A DNA stretch of 5,227 nt from an uncultured Alphaproteobacteria bacterium (GTDB lineage: Bacteria > Pseudomonadota > Alphaproteobacteria > Rhizobiales > Rhizobiaceae), in assembly GCA_929200335.1 (NCBI GenBank), contig CAKMZG010000177.1:1-5227 (forward strand). The letters are read 5' to 3'. A program made the position numbers and the translations under genes. Numbering within the stretch: the stretch's first letter is position 1; every line of letters begins with the position of its first letter. Under the pieces are notes generated by a model that was not told the origin of the DNA, ran no database searches, and saw nothing but the letters and a program-made list of their open reading frames with translations. Shown here in pieces: positions 1-5,227 of the stretch.

Positions 1-827
1 CCAAAGCGCTGTTTTGCATGGTTAAGACAACGCCTTGCATGCTCTTCAGCGCCCAATTCTTTGGTGCGAGATCTATTGGGTAGTTCGATGGAATAATCCA
101 TCAATGGGAGGCGCTCTATAATGCCATCAAAATCAATCCATCCTTCACCGGGGTAAAGGCGGGCATCTCTTGCTAATTGAATCATCCCCTCGCGGGTATC
201 GGCAATGCCGGGCAAACAATCGGAGATGTGTAAGAAATTTAAATAGCGTTCAGGAATGTGCAAAAGTTCGCCAATATCAACACGGCTGAGATGTAAATAA
301 AGAGTGTCTATCAGAATGCCTGCATTGGGTTGGCCTGAAGTTTCCACAATATCCAAAACCTCATCAAGGGTGCGAAGGCGAGAAAAACTAGGAAATTCTA
401 AGTCAATGCTTAGGCCATAGGGTGCCGCTATTTCACAAGTTTCAGAAAAACAATCAATGATGAAATCACGGTCAGAACGCGTTGATGTCCAAGCACTCAT
501 AATCATGCGTTTTGCACCTAATTCAGCACCTAACTCAATGGCTGCTTCAAATTTACGGGGGTCACAATCATCCGTAATCCGTGCAAGCTCAACATCAAGC
601 ACCTGTATGCCTGTTGTTTTTAGGGCATATTTTGTAGCATCAATGAGCGCTTTATCGCTGGGAAAGTTTGCAAATTCGCCGGGCACATTCATCGGTATAA
701 AACGAGGGCTAACCGCATCATATCCCGTGCGAGCTGCAATATAGATAAGCTCTGGCACGGGGGCATCAATCACCGTTAAATGCGCAAGCGAATAACGTGG
801 CTCTGTAGGTGTCGTATCTGCCCTCAT
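1..827 (-). CDS. Sugar phosphate isomerase/epimerase-like TIM-barrel protein (3' end cut by window edge)
   Basis: The reverse strand is open from an ATG at 827-825 to base 1, giving 275 codons with no stop. The protein resembles the xylose isomerase-like TIM-barrel family (AP endonuclease family 2 fold), which includes sugar and inosose isomerases, epimerases and dehydratases. Residues in the expected spacing for the family's divalent-metal site are E144 (in IDLEF), D174 (ILIDTLYLH), H200 (FLHISD) and E248 (YSIELP); this assignment is by pattern only. The N-terminal part (RYSLAHLTVIDAPVPELI, then AARTGYDAV) looks like the first strand and helix of the barrel. There is no signal peptide, so it should be cytoplasmic. 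An AGGA ribosome site lies 7 nt upstream of the ATG, which supports this start. At 275 residues it is near full family length, so few residues are missing. The substrate cannot be told from sequence. It is divergent from nap and has no obvious functional link to it. Confidence 0.85.
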   Translation of the reverse strand, partial: MRADTTPTEPRYSLAHLTVIDAPVPELIYIAARTGYDAVSPRFIPMNVPGEFANFPSDKALIDATKYALKTTGIQVLDVELARITDDCDPRKFEAAIELGAELGAKRMIMSAWTSTRSDRDFIIDCFSETCEIAAPYGLSIDLEFPSFSRLRTLDEVLDIVETSGQPNAGILIDTLYLHLSRVDIGELLHIPERYLNFLHISDCLPGIADTREGMIQLARDARLYPGEGWIDFDGIIERLPLMDYSIELPNRSRTKELGAEEHARRCLNHAKQRF

Positions 828-834
828 TTAATTA

Positions 835-838
835 TCCT
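835..838 (-). promoter_or_regulatory. Ribosome binding site of the divergent isomerase-like gene
   Basis: Read on the - strand, AGGA (TCCT on +) sits 7 nt before the ATG at 827-825. This spacing is good and supports the chosen start over later in-frame codons. Confidence 0.6.
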
Positions 839-839
839 A

Positions 840-862
840 TATTAATGATATAATCATTAATA
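840..862. promoter_or_regulatory. Perfect 10-bp inverted repeat, candidate operator
   Basis: The arms TATTAATGAT and ATCATTAATA are perfect reverse complements separated by ATA. The site begins 12 bp upstream of the isomerase-like start codon. That places it where a repressor would block transcription of the minus-strand gene, or in its leader. It may be a binding site for a dimeric regulator; no family is assigned. AT-rich DNA makes chance palindromes more likely, but 10 perfect pairs including two G-C pairs are notable. Confidence 0.45.
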
Positions 863-865
863 ATA

Positions 866-884
866 TAAAATATATGATATTTTA
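866..884. promoter_or_regulatory. Perfect 8-bp inverted repeat, possible second operator
   Basis: The arms TAAAATAT and ATATTTTA are separated by ATG. Its centre lies 24 bp from the centre of the palindrome at 840-862, and both sites contain ATGATAT. The arms are purely A/T, so chance is a real alternative. A weak minus-strand promoter could overlap it: TTGATT (complement of 890-895), a 17-bp spacer, then TATTTT (complement of 867-872). Confidence 0.25.
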
Positions 885-976
885 AGATAAATCAAATATT
901 TTTTGAGCTTGACTATAATTATTGGGGGTGGCATGAATTAATTTGTTCAAAAATGCATCCAATTATTTTAGTTAAA

Positions 977-990
977 TTGATATGGATCAA
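977..990 (+). promoter_or_regulatory. FNR/Anr/FnrN-type binding site upstream of nap
   Basis: The sequence TTGAT-ATGG-ATCAA is a perfect match to the FNR-family consensus TTGAT-N4-ATCAA. It lies 88 bp upstream of the napE ATG and 20 bp upstream of a TATAAT. With the start of transcription predicted near 1023, the box centre (983.5) falls at about -40. This is within about 2 bp of the class II FNR activation position of -41.5. The expected effect is induction at low oxygen. NO-responsive relatives (NnrR/Dnr type) recognise nearly the same site, so the regulator itself cannot be named from the DNA. Confidence 0.85.
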
Positions 991-1010
991 TTTTTTTTCA
1001 TTTAGACTCA

Positions 1011-1016
1011 TATAAT
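1011..1016 (+). promoter_or_regulatory. -10 element of the nap promoter
   Basis: TATAAT is an exact sigma-70 -10 consensus, placed 20 bp downstream of the FNR box. No good -35 hexamer stands upstream, as expected for a class II activator-dependent promoter where the FNR site replaces it. Transcription would start near 1022-1025, leaving a leader of roughly 55 nt before napE. Confidence 0.7.
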
Positions 1017-1029
1017 TTTTTTATAAGAA

Positions 1030-1056
1030 AAATGACTTAGTTTACCAAAGTCATTT
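1030..1056 (+). promoter_or_regulatory. Leader hairpin (9-bp perfect stem, 9-nt loop)
   Basis: AAATGACTT (1030-1038) and AAGTCATTT (1048-1056) are perfect reverse complements around the 9-nt loop AGTTTACCA. The element begins about 7 nt after the predicted transcription start and ends 22 nt before the napE ATG. It could be an RNA hairpin at the 5' end of the nap mRNA (stability or translation control) or a DNA operator with half-site TGACTT. It has no following U-tract in the + direction, so it does not look like an intrinsic terminator. Confidence 0.45.
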
Positions 1057-1078
1057 AATAAATGTGAAAGCAGATCAC

Positions 1079-1261
1079 ATGTCTAAGATAAATTTAACAC
1101 CTTCCAAGTCAGAAGTGGCGCGTTCCCGCGCTGATGAACTTTTTTCTTTTTTGTTTTTAACCGTTGTGTTGGCGCCATTCGTAGCTATTGCAGTGGTTGG
1201 TGGTTATGGATTCATAATATGGATGATGCAGTTAATATCAGGTCCACCAGGTGGTCACTGA
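1079..1261 (+). CDS. napE: NapE, small membrane protein of the periplasmic nitrate reductase operon
   Basis: This is a 60-residue protein with a charged N-terminus (residues 1-20, SKSEVARSRADEL) followed by one hydrophobic membrane segment at about 25-53. It ends in a short Gly/Pro/His tail (GPPGGH). Size, single membrane span and position as first gene before napF match NapE, whose biochemical role is not established. I chose the ATG at 1079 over the in-frame GTG at 1064, which would add five residues. The GTG has no purine-rich site upstream, whereas a weak one (GAAAG, 1066-1070) precedes the ATG, and 60 residues is the usual NapE length. It is the first gene after the FNR-type promoter and its leader hairpin. 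The next gene starts 25 nt after its stop. Confidence 0.85.
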   Translation: MSKINLTPSKSEVARSRADELFSFLFLTVVLAPFVAIAVVGGYGFIIWMMQLISGPPGGH

Positions 1262-1274
1262 TTCGATCCGAGCA

Positions 1275-1282
1275 AAGGTGGA
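1275..1282 (+). promoter_or_regulatory. Ribosome binding site that sets the napF start
   Basis: AAGGTGGA resembles the anti-16S consensus AAGGAGGT and lies just upstream of the ATG at 1287. It favours that ATG over the in-frame GTG at 1251, which would overlap the end of napE and has no such site. Confidence 0.65.
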
Positions 1283-1286
1283 AGTC

Positions 1287-1598
1287 ATGAAATCTAAAGA
1301 ACATGCAGCAATAGATATTTCGAAGCGTAAGTTGTTTTTTGGCAAGTCCATCCAATCTGAAATTGATGATGATGCGCCAAAAACGATAGCATTGGCGGAA
1401 AATTGTTTATCTTTTCAAGGAATATCTTGTCGCTCATGCGAAGATGCCTGTTTAGAGGATGCTATTTTCTTCCGTCCTCAATTGGGCGGGAAAGAAACCC
1501 CAAAAATTGATTTTAAAAGCTGCACGGCTTGTGGTGATTGCGTGCCAGTATGTCCCTCATCCTCTCTTTCATTAGTGGAATACCGTGATGAAGTATAA
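1287..1598 (+). CDS. napF: NapF, shortened iron-sulfur protein (two [4Fe-4S] motifs instead of four)
   Basis: The protein has 103 residues, whereas typical NapF has about 160. The N-terminus SKRKLFFGK (12-20) matches the SRRxxLxG-type start of NapF. The sequence then passes, through a short acidic stretch without cysteine (21-38), directly into the C-terminal half of the family. That half holds C40, C48, C51, C55 (C-x7-C-x2-C-x3-C, with SCRSCEDAC) and C79, C82, C85, C89 followed by Pro (CTACGDCVPVCP). FFRPQLGG at 61-68 also matches NapF. The usual two N-terminal CxxCxxCxxxC motifs are absent. NapF is a cytoplasmic protein that interacts with NapA and is thought to help load or maintain its iron-sulfur cluster. 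With eight cysteines left, two clusters can still form. The reading frame is intact, so this is an internal deletion and not a frameshift. Its end overlaps napD by 11 nt, suggesting translational coupling. Confidence 0.85.
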   Translation: MKSKEHAAIDISKRKLFFGKSIQSEIDDDAPKTIALAENCLSFQGISCRSCEDACLEDAIFFRPQLGGKETPKIDFKSCTACGDCVPVCPSSSLSLVEYRDEV

Positions 1599-1926
1599 GC
1601 CAGAATATTTAAAATCAAATGAGCTACATATTACCAGTGTTTTGGTGCAGGTGGCTCATGAACATTTATCAACTGTGCGTCAAAGTATAGAAGACATGCA
1701 GGGTGCCGAAGTGCATATTGTAGGCGAGGGGGGTAAGCTCATTGCATCATTTGAAGCAAATGATCTTGGCTATATTACAAATTCTATTGATGAAATAGGC
1801 CGTATGAATGGTGTCGCTAGCGCCACGCTTATCTATCATCAAACAGAATCAGAAGATCAAATGGATGAACTTATCGAAGTTGATCCAGATAATTTATCGC
1901 AACTCCAAAATGGGAACCTATCATGA
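1588..1926 (+). CDS. napD: NapD, chaperone for the NapA Tat signal peptide
   Basis: The protein has 112 residues. The first strand contains HITSVLVQV (14-22), matching the conserved HIxSLVVQ-type start of NapD. The remainder fits the small ferredoxin-like fold: a helix at about 26-37 (LSTVRQSIEDM), GAEVHIVGEGGKLIASFE at 39-56, and helix and strand up to ATLIYHQ (79-85). NapD binds the twin-arginine signal of pre-NapA in the cytoplasm and prevents export before cofactor insertion. The protein ends in an acidic tail (86-112, rich in Glu, Asp and Gln) longer than in the 87-residue E. coli protein. I chose the ATG at 1588; the GTG one codon earlier (1585) is possible. A GTGGA sequence at 1575-1579 may serve as ribosome site. 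The start lies inside napF and the stop overlaps the napA start as ATGA, so translation is probably coupled on both sides. Confidence 0.9.
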   Translation: MKYKPEYLKSNELHITSVLVQVAHEHLSTVRQSIEDMQGAEVHIVGEGGKLIASFEANDLGYITNSIDEIGRMNGVASATLIYHQTESEDQMDELIEVDPDNLSQLQNGNLS

Positions 1927-4418
1927 AAATAAGTCGTCGCGATTATATAAAGGCAAGCGCTGTGTTAACAGCTGCAACAGCTGCTGGTATTCCAACTACT
2001 GGCAATGCTGCAAATATAGAAACTTCAGCCGAGAAAATTGGTCTCAAGTGGGATAAAGCCCCTTGCCGTTTCTGTGGCACAGGTTGTTCCGTGATGTTAG
2101 CAACTAAGGGTGGCAAAATTGTTGCCTCCCATGGTGATGTAAAGTCTCCCGTTAACCGTGGCTTGAACTGCGTTAAAGGATATTTTCTTTCTAAAATTAT
2201 GTATGGCAAGGATCGTTTGACCCAGCCATTACTTCGTAAAACCAATGGTAAGTATGATAAGAATGGTGAATTTGAAGCTGTATCATGGGATGAAGCCTTT
2301 GATATTATGGAAGAAAAATTCAAAAAAACCTTGAAAGAAAAAGGCCCAACAGGCGTTGGCATGTTTGGATCTGGTCAGTGGACAGTGATGGAAGGCTATG
2401 CGGCATCTAAATTGATGAAAGCTGGCTTTCGTTCTAACAATATTGACCCTAATGCGCGCCACTGTATGGCATCCGCTGTGGGTGGCTTCATGCGTACCTT
2501 TGGTATTGATGAGCCTATGGGGTGTTATGATGATTTTGAGGCTGCAGACGCATTTGTGCTGTGGGGCTCAAATATGTCAGAAATGCATCCTATCCTTTGG
2601 ACACGCATAACAGATCGCCGTTTATCTAATGAGCATGTGAAAGTTGCTGTTTTGTCAACTTACCAACATCGTTCGTTTGATTTGGCTGATATTCCGATGG
2701 TGTTTACCCCTCAAACGGATATGGTAATATTGAATTATATTGCTAATCATATCATTCAAACTGGCAAAGTGAACAAAGACTTTGTTAGTAAGCATACTAA
2801 TTTCCGCATGGGTAATAAGGATATTGGTTATGGGTTGCGTCCGGAGCATCCACTAGAACAAGCCGCAGAAAATAATGATAAAGTTGGCGGTTCATCAGAA
2901 TCTAGCTTTGAAGAATTTGCAAAGTTTGTTTCAGAATATACTTTAGAAAAAGCCCATGAAATGTCTGGGGTTTCTAAAGAAAAACTTGAAGCCCTTGCAG
3001 AATTATATGCAGATCCAGATACGAAAGTAATGTCACTTTGGACAATGGGTGTTAACCAGCATACGCGCGGTGTGTGGACTAATAATTTGATTTATAACAT
3101 CCACTTGCTTACAGGAAAAATTTCTGAACCTGGCAATAGCCCGTTCTCACTAACAGGTCAACCATCTGCTTGTGGTACTGCGCGTGAAGTGGGTACTTTC
3201 TCACACCGTCTACCAGCTGATATGGTGGTTAAAAATCCTAAGCACCGTAAAATTGCAGAGAAAATTTGGAAGTTGCCAGAAGGCACTATTCCAGCAAAAC
3301 CAGGTGCTCATGCCGTCTTGCAAAACCGTCATCTGAAAGATGGTAAGATTAATGCTTACTGGGTGCAGGTGAACAATAATATGCAAGCCGCACCAAACAT
3401 GCTGGAAGAGGGTCTGCCAGGATATCGTAATCCTGATAACTTTATTATCGTTTCAGATGCTTATCCAACCGTTACTGCGCAAGCAGCTGATTTGATTTTA
3501 CCAACTGCTATGTGGGTAGAAAAAGAAGGTGCTTATGGTAATGCTGAACGCCGTACCCAAGCTTGGCATCAATTGGTTGATGCGCCGGGTGAATCTAGAT
3601 CTGATCTATGGCAGTTAGTTGAGTTTTCTAAGCGCTTTACAACCGATGAAGTATGGCCTGCTGAAATTCTAGAAAGCAACCCAGAGTATAAAGGTAAGAC
3701 ACTTTACGATGTGCTTTATCGTAATGGTAATGTTGATGCTTATTCAATTGATGAAATCTCTCACGATCATAATAACCAAGAATCAAAAGAGTTTGGTTTT
3801 TATATTCAAAAAGGTTTATTTGAAGAATATGCTCAATTTGGTCGTGGTCATGGTCATGATCTGGCGCCTTATGATCGTTATCATGAAGAGCGTGGATTAC
3901 GTTGGCCAGTTGTTGATGGTAAAGAAACCAAATGGCGCTTTAAAGAAGGCTCTGATCCATATGTGGGTGAGGGCAAGGACTTTGAATTTTATGGCAAGCC
4001 AGATGGCAAGGCTGTAATTTTTGGCCTACCTTATGAACCACCAGCAGAAAGCCCAGATGAAGAATATCCGTTTTGGCTATCAACAGGTCGTGTGCTTGAG
4101 CATTGGCACTCTGGTTCCATGACGCAGCGTGTGCCTGAGCTTTATAAAGCTTTCCCTGATGCTGTATGTTTCATGCATCCAAATGATGCAGAAGAATTGG
4201 GCGTGCGCCGTGGTGATGAAGTTAAGATTTCATCGCGTCGGGGTTCTATGAATACCCGCATTGAAACCCGTGGCCGTAATAAACCACCACAAGGCCTAGT
4301 CTTTGTGCCTTGGTTTGATGCAAGCCAGTTGATCAATAAAGTGACTTTGGATGCCACTGATCCAATCTCAAAACAGACAGACTTTAAAAAATGTGCCATC
4401 AAGATTGAGAAGGTGTAA
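1923..4418 (+). CDS. napA: NapA, catalytic subunit of periplasmic nitrate reductase
   Basis: This 831-residue protein has the full family length. It reduces nitrate to nitrite in the periplasm with electrons from NapB. The N-terminus is a Tat signal: SRRDYIK at 4-10 (twin Arg R5, R6), then an Ala/Thr-rich hydrophobic stretch, with likely cleavage near residues 29-30 (GNAA). The [4Fe-4S] cluster is bound by C48, C51, C55 and C83 (CRFCGTGC, then LNCVKG). K85 is the lysine expected between the cluster and the molybdopterin. C181 in NARHCMASA is the molybdenum ligand. Molybdopterin-binding regions fill the middle (about 99-565), and the C-terminal pterin-binding domain starts near 712 with LSTGRVLEHWHSGSMT. 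All key residues I checked are present and there is no frameshift. The start codon overlaps the napD stop (ATGA), preceded by a weak GGGAA at 1912-1916. The next gene begins 1 nt after the stop. Confidence 0.98.
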   Translation: MKISRRDYIKASAVLTAATAAGIPTTGNAANIETSAEKIGLKWDKAPCRFCGTGCSVMLATKGGKIVASHGDVKSPVNRGLNCVKGYFLSKIMYGKDRLTQPLLRKTNGKYDKNGEFEAVSWDEAFDIMEEKFKKTLKEKGPTGVGMFGSGQWTVMEGYAASKLMKAGFRSNNIDPNARHCMASAVGGFMRTFGIDEPMGCYDDFEAADAFVLWGSNMSEMHPILWTRITDRRLSNEHVKVAVLSTYQHRSFDLADIPMVFTPQTDMVILNYIANHIIQTGKVNKDFVSKHTNFRMGNKDIGYGLRPEHPLEQAAENNDKVGGSSESSFEEFAKFVSEYTLEKAHEMSGVSKEKLEALAELYADPDTKVMSLWTMGVNQHTRGVWTNNLIYNIHLLTGKISEPGNSPFSLTGQPSACGTAREVGTFSHRLPADMVVKNPKHRKIAEKIWKLPEGTIPAKPGAHAVLQNRHLKDGKINAYWVQVNNNMQAAPNMLEEGLPGYRNPDNFIIVSDAYPTVTAQAADLILPTAMWVEKEGAYGNAERRTQAWHQLVDAPGESRSDLWQLVEFSKRFTTDEVWPAEILESNPEYKGKTLYDVLYRNGNVDAYSIDEISHDHNNQESKEFGFYIQKGLFEEYAQFGRGHGHDLAPYDRYHEERGLRWPVVDGKETKWRFKEGSDPYVGEGKDFEFYGKPDGKAVIFGLPYEPPAESPDEEYPFWLSTGRVLEHWHSGSMTQRVPELYKAFPDAVCFMHPNDAEELGVRRGDEVKISSRRGSMNTRIETRGRNKPPQGLVFVPWFDASQLINKVTLDATDPISKQTDFKKCAIKIEKV

Positions 4419-4419
4419 C

Positions 4420-4875
4420 ATGCGTATTCTATTTATTATTTGCAGTGTATTGTGTCTTTTGCTTCAGCCAACTTATGCTGATAACAAAGATATTTTTACC
4501 CTTCGCCAAACACCACTTGAAGTAGTGCCTGAACCACCACGAATGATGCCGCAGGATAATAAAGATCAGCGCAAGGTGCGTAATTACCCTGAGCAACCGC
4601 CGGTAATCCCCCATAAGACGGAACACTATCAAGTGGATGCTAAGGTCAACCAATGTATGAATTGTCACGCAAGGCGTGCAATTGATGAAAGTAATGCCCC
4701 AGCTGTATCCATCACTCACTATATGGATCGTGATAATCAATTCCTAGCCAGTGTTTCACCGCGCAGATATTTTTGTAATCAGTGCCATGTTTCTCAACAT
4801 GAGGCCAAGCCTTTGGTTGAAAATGAATTTATAGATGTTGAAGACATCATTAAATATCTAAAAGATAAGAAGTGA
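4420..4875 (+). CDS. napB: NapB, periplasmic diheme cytochrome c subunit
   Basis: The protein has 151 residues, usual for NapB. It starts with a Sec signal peptide (MRILFIICSVLCLLLQPTYA, cleavage likely after A20). Two CxxCH heme c sites are present: C79-C82-H83 (CMNCH) and C119-C122-H123 (CNQCH). H65 (in PPVIPH) and H100 (in SITHYMDR) match the conserved distal histidines, so both hemes should be bis-His. The Pro-rich segment around 31-64 (PLEVVPEPPRMMP, YPEQPPVIPH) is the family's extended arm that wraps around NapA. NapB accepts electrons from NapC and hands them to NapA. I chose the ATG at 4420 because it gives a clean signal peptide. A longer reading from 4351 would overlap napA and has no such sequence at its start. 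The ribosome site (GAGAAGGTG, 4407-4415) lies in the last codons of napA, 1 nt separates the genes, and coupling is likely. Confidence 0.97.
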   Translation: MRILFIICSVLCLLLQPTYADNKDIFTLRQTPLEVVPEPPRMMPQDNKDQRKVRNYPEQPPVIPHKTEHYQVDAKVNQCMNCHARRAIDESNAPAVSITHYMDRDNQFLASVSPRRYFCNQCHVSQHEAKPLVENEFIDVEDIIKYLKDKK

Positions 4876-4883
4876 GATTAGGT

Positions 4884-5227
4884 ATGTGGTCAAAAATAAA
4901 GCACTTCTGGGGTGTGATTAATAACCCCAGCACCTATTTCAGTCTTGGTTTTCTAACCATTGGTGGATTTCTTGCTGGCATTATCTTTTGGGGTGGTTTC
5001 AATACTGCAATGGAGCTAACAAATACCGAAGCCTTTTGTACGGGCTGCCACGAGATGCGTGATAATGTTTATGTAGAATTGAAGCCTACTATTCACTATT
5101 CTAACCGCTCTGGTGTTCGCGCTATATGTTCAGATTGTCACGTGCCACATAATTGGTCAGATAAAATTGCTCGTAAAATGCAAGCTTCGAAAGAGGTTTG
5201 GGGCAAGATCTTCGGTACAATTAATAC
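4884..5227 (+). CDS. napC: NapC, membrane-anchored tetraheme quinol dehydrogenase (5' part only)
   Basis: The first 114 codons are visible and the gene runs off the window; full NapC is about 200 residues. A short cytoplasmic N-terminus (NNPSTYFSLG at 13-22) leads into one membrane helix at about 19-40, which anchors the periplasmic heme domain. Two of the expected four CxxCH sites are seen: C52-C55-H56 followed by M58 (CTGCHEM), and C82-C85-H86 (CSDCHVPH). The stretch RDNVYVELKPTIHYSNRSG (59-77) between them is strongly typical of NapC/NirT proteins. NapC oxidises quinol at the outer face of the cytoplasmic membrane and reduces NapB. It starts 8 nt after napB, with a purine-rich AAGTGAG at about 4870-4876 as the likely ribosome site, so it belongs to the same transcript. 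Confidence 0.95.
   Translation, partial: MWSKIKHFWGVINNPSTYFSLGFLTIGGFLAGIIFWGGFNTAMELTNTEAFCTGCHEMRDNVYVELKPTIHYSNRSGVRAICSDCHVPHNWSDKIARKMQASKEVWGKIFGTIN

Noticed and set aside
457..744. Open frame on + strand inside the isomerase-like gene
   Set aside because: It lies antisense to a well-supported gene, its protein has low-complexity Ser/Ala content and no recognisable motif.
882..895. Possible second FNR site (TTAAG-ATAA-ATCAA)
   Set aside because: Only the right half matches the consensus; the left half lacks the key G at its third position and the AT at its end. It is too far from the nap -10 to be the main site.
909..937. TTGACT as a -35 of another + strand promoter, or the nearby GGTGGCATG as a sigma-54 site
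   Set aside because: No acceptable -10 at 16-18 bp after TTGACT, and the required downstream GC of a sigma-54 promoter is absent.
1064..1078. In-frame GTG start for napE five codons earlier
   Set aside because: No ribosome site stands before it, and the ATG at 1079 gives the normal NapE length with a weak purine-rich site upstream.
1251..1286. In-frame GTG start for napF, overlapping napE
   Set aside because: It adds 12 residues with no NapF similarity, while AAGGTGGA directly precedes the ATG at 1287. It also would not restore the missing cysteine motifs.
1808..4740. Several open frames in other frames or on the - strand within napD, napA and napB (1808-2056 +, 1943-2362 -, 2655-2849 -, 3709-4017 +, 4142-4402 -, 4429-4740 -)
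   Set aside because: All overlap strongly supported nap genes and show no domain, signal or ribosome site of their own.
1..5227. tRNA or rRNA genes, CRISPR array, insertion sequence or intrinsic terminator
   Set aside because: I found no repeat array, no transposase or terminal inverted repeats, no cloverleaf-like sequence, and no GC-rich stem with a T-run. The coding density leaves almost no room outside 828-1078.

Overview
The window carries most of a periplasmic nitrate reductase (Nap) operon on the + strand, in the order napE-napF-napD-napA-napB-napC. A divergent sugar-isomerase-like gene lies on the - strand upstream. Both edges cut genes: the isomerase gene lacks its last few codons at base 1, and napC runs off the right end. 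The gene order napEFDABC, the protein sequences and the FNR-type promoter suggest a proteobacterium. Alphaproteobacteria are the most likely class, because this gene order is common there, but a gammaproteobacterium cannot be excluded. The DNA is fairly AT-rich by eye, so a high-GC member of the class is unlikely.

Layout. Bases 1-827 (- strand) encode a TIM-barrel sugar phosphate isomerase/epimerase-like protein. Bases 828-1078 are a very AT-rich divergent intergenic region. It holds two perfect short palindromes next to the isomerase start, then a perfect FNR/Anr-type box (977-990) followed 20 bp later by a consensus TATAAT (1011-1016), and a 9-bp stem hairpin (1030-1056) in the predicted nap leader. 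From 1079 to the end, six nap genes are packed tightly: 25 nt between napE and napF, an 11-nt overlap of napF and napD, a 4-nt ATGA overlap of napD and napA, 1 nt between napA and napB, and 8 nt between napB and napC. They almost certainly form one transcription unit.

How the genes work together, from known Nap biology. NapC takes electrons from quinol at the cytoplasmic membrane and passes them to the diheme cytochrome NapB. NapB feeds NapA, the Mo-bis-MGD/4Fe-4S catalytic subunit that reduces nitrate to nitrite in the periplasm. NapD is the cytoplasmic chaperone that binds the NapA Tat signal peptide. NapF is a cytoplasmic iron-sulfur protein linked to NapA maturation. NapE is a small membrane protein of unclear role.

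I see no new system here. The main departures from the textbook are a shortened NapF that has lost the region carrying the two N-terminal [4Fe-4S] motifs, and the unexplained paired palindromes at the divergent promoter.
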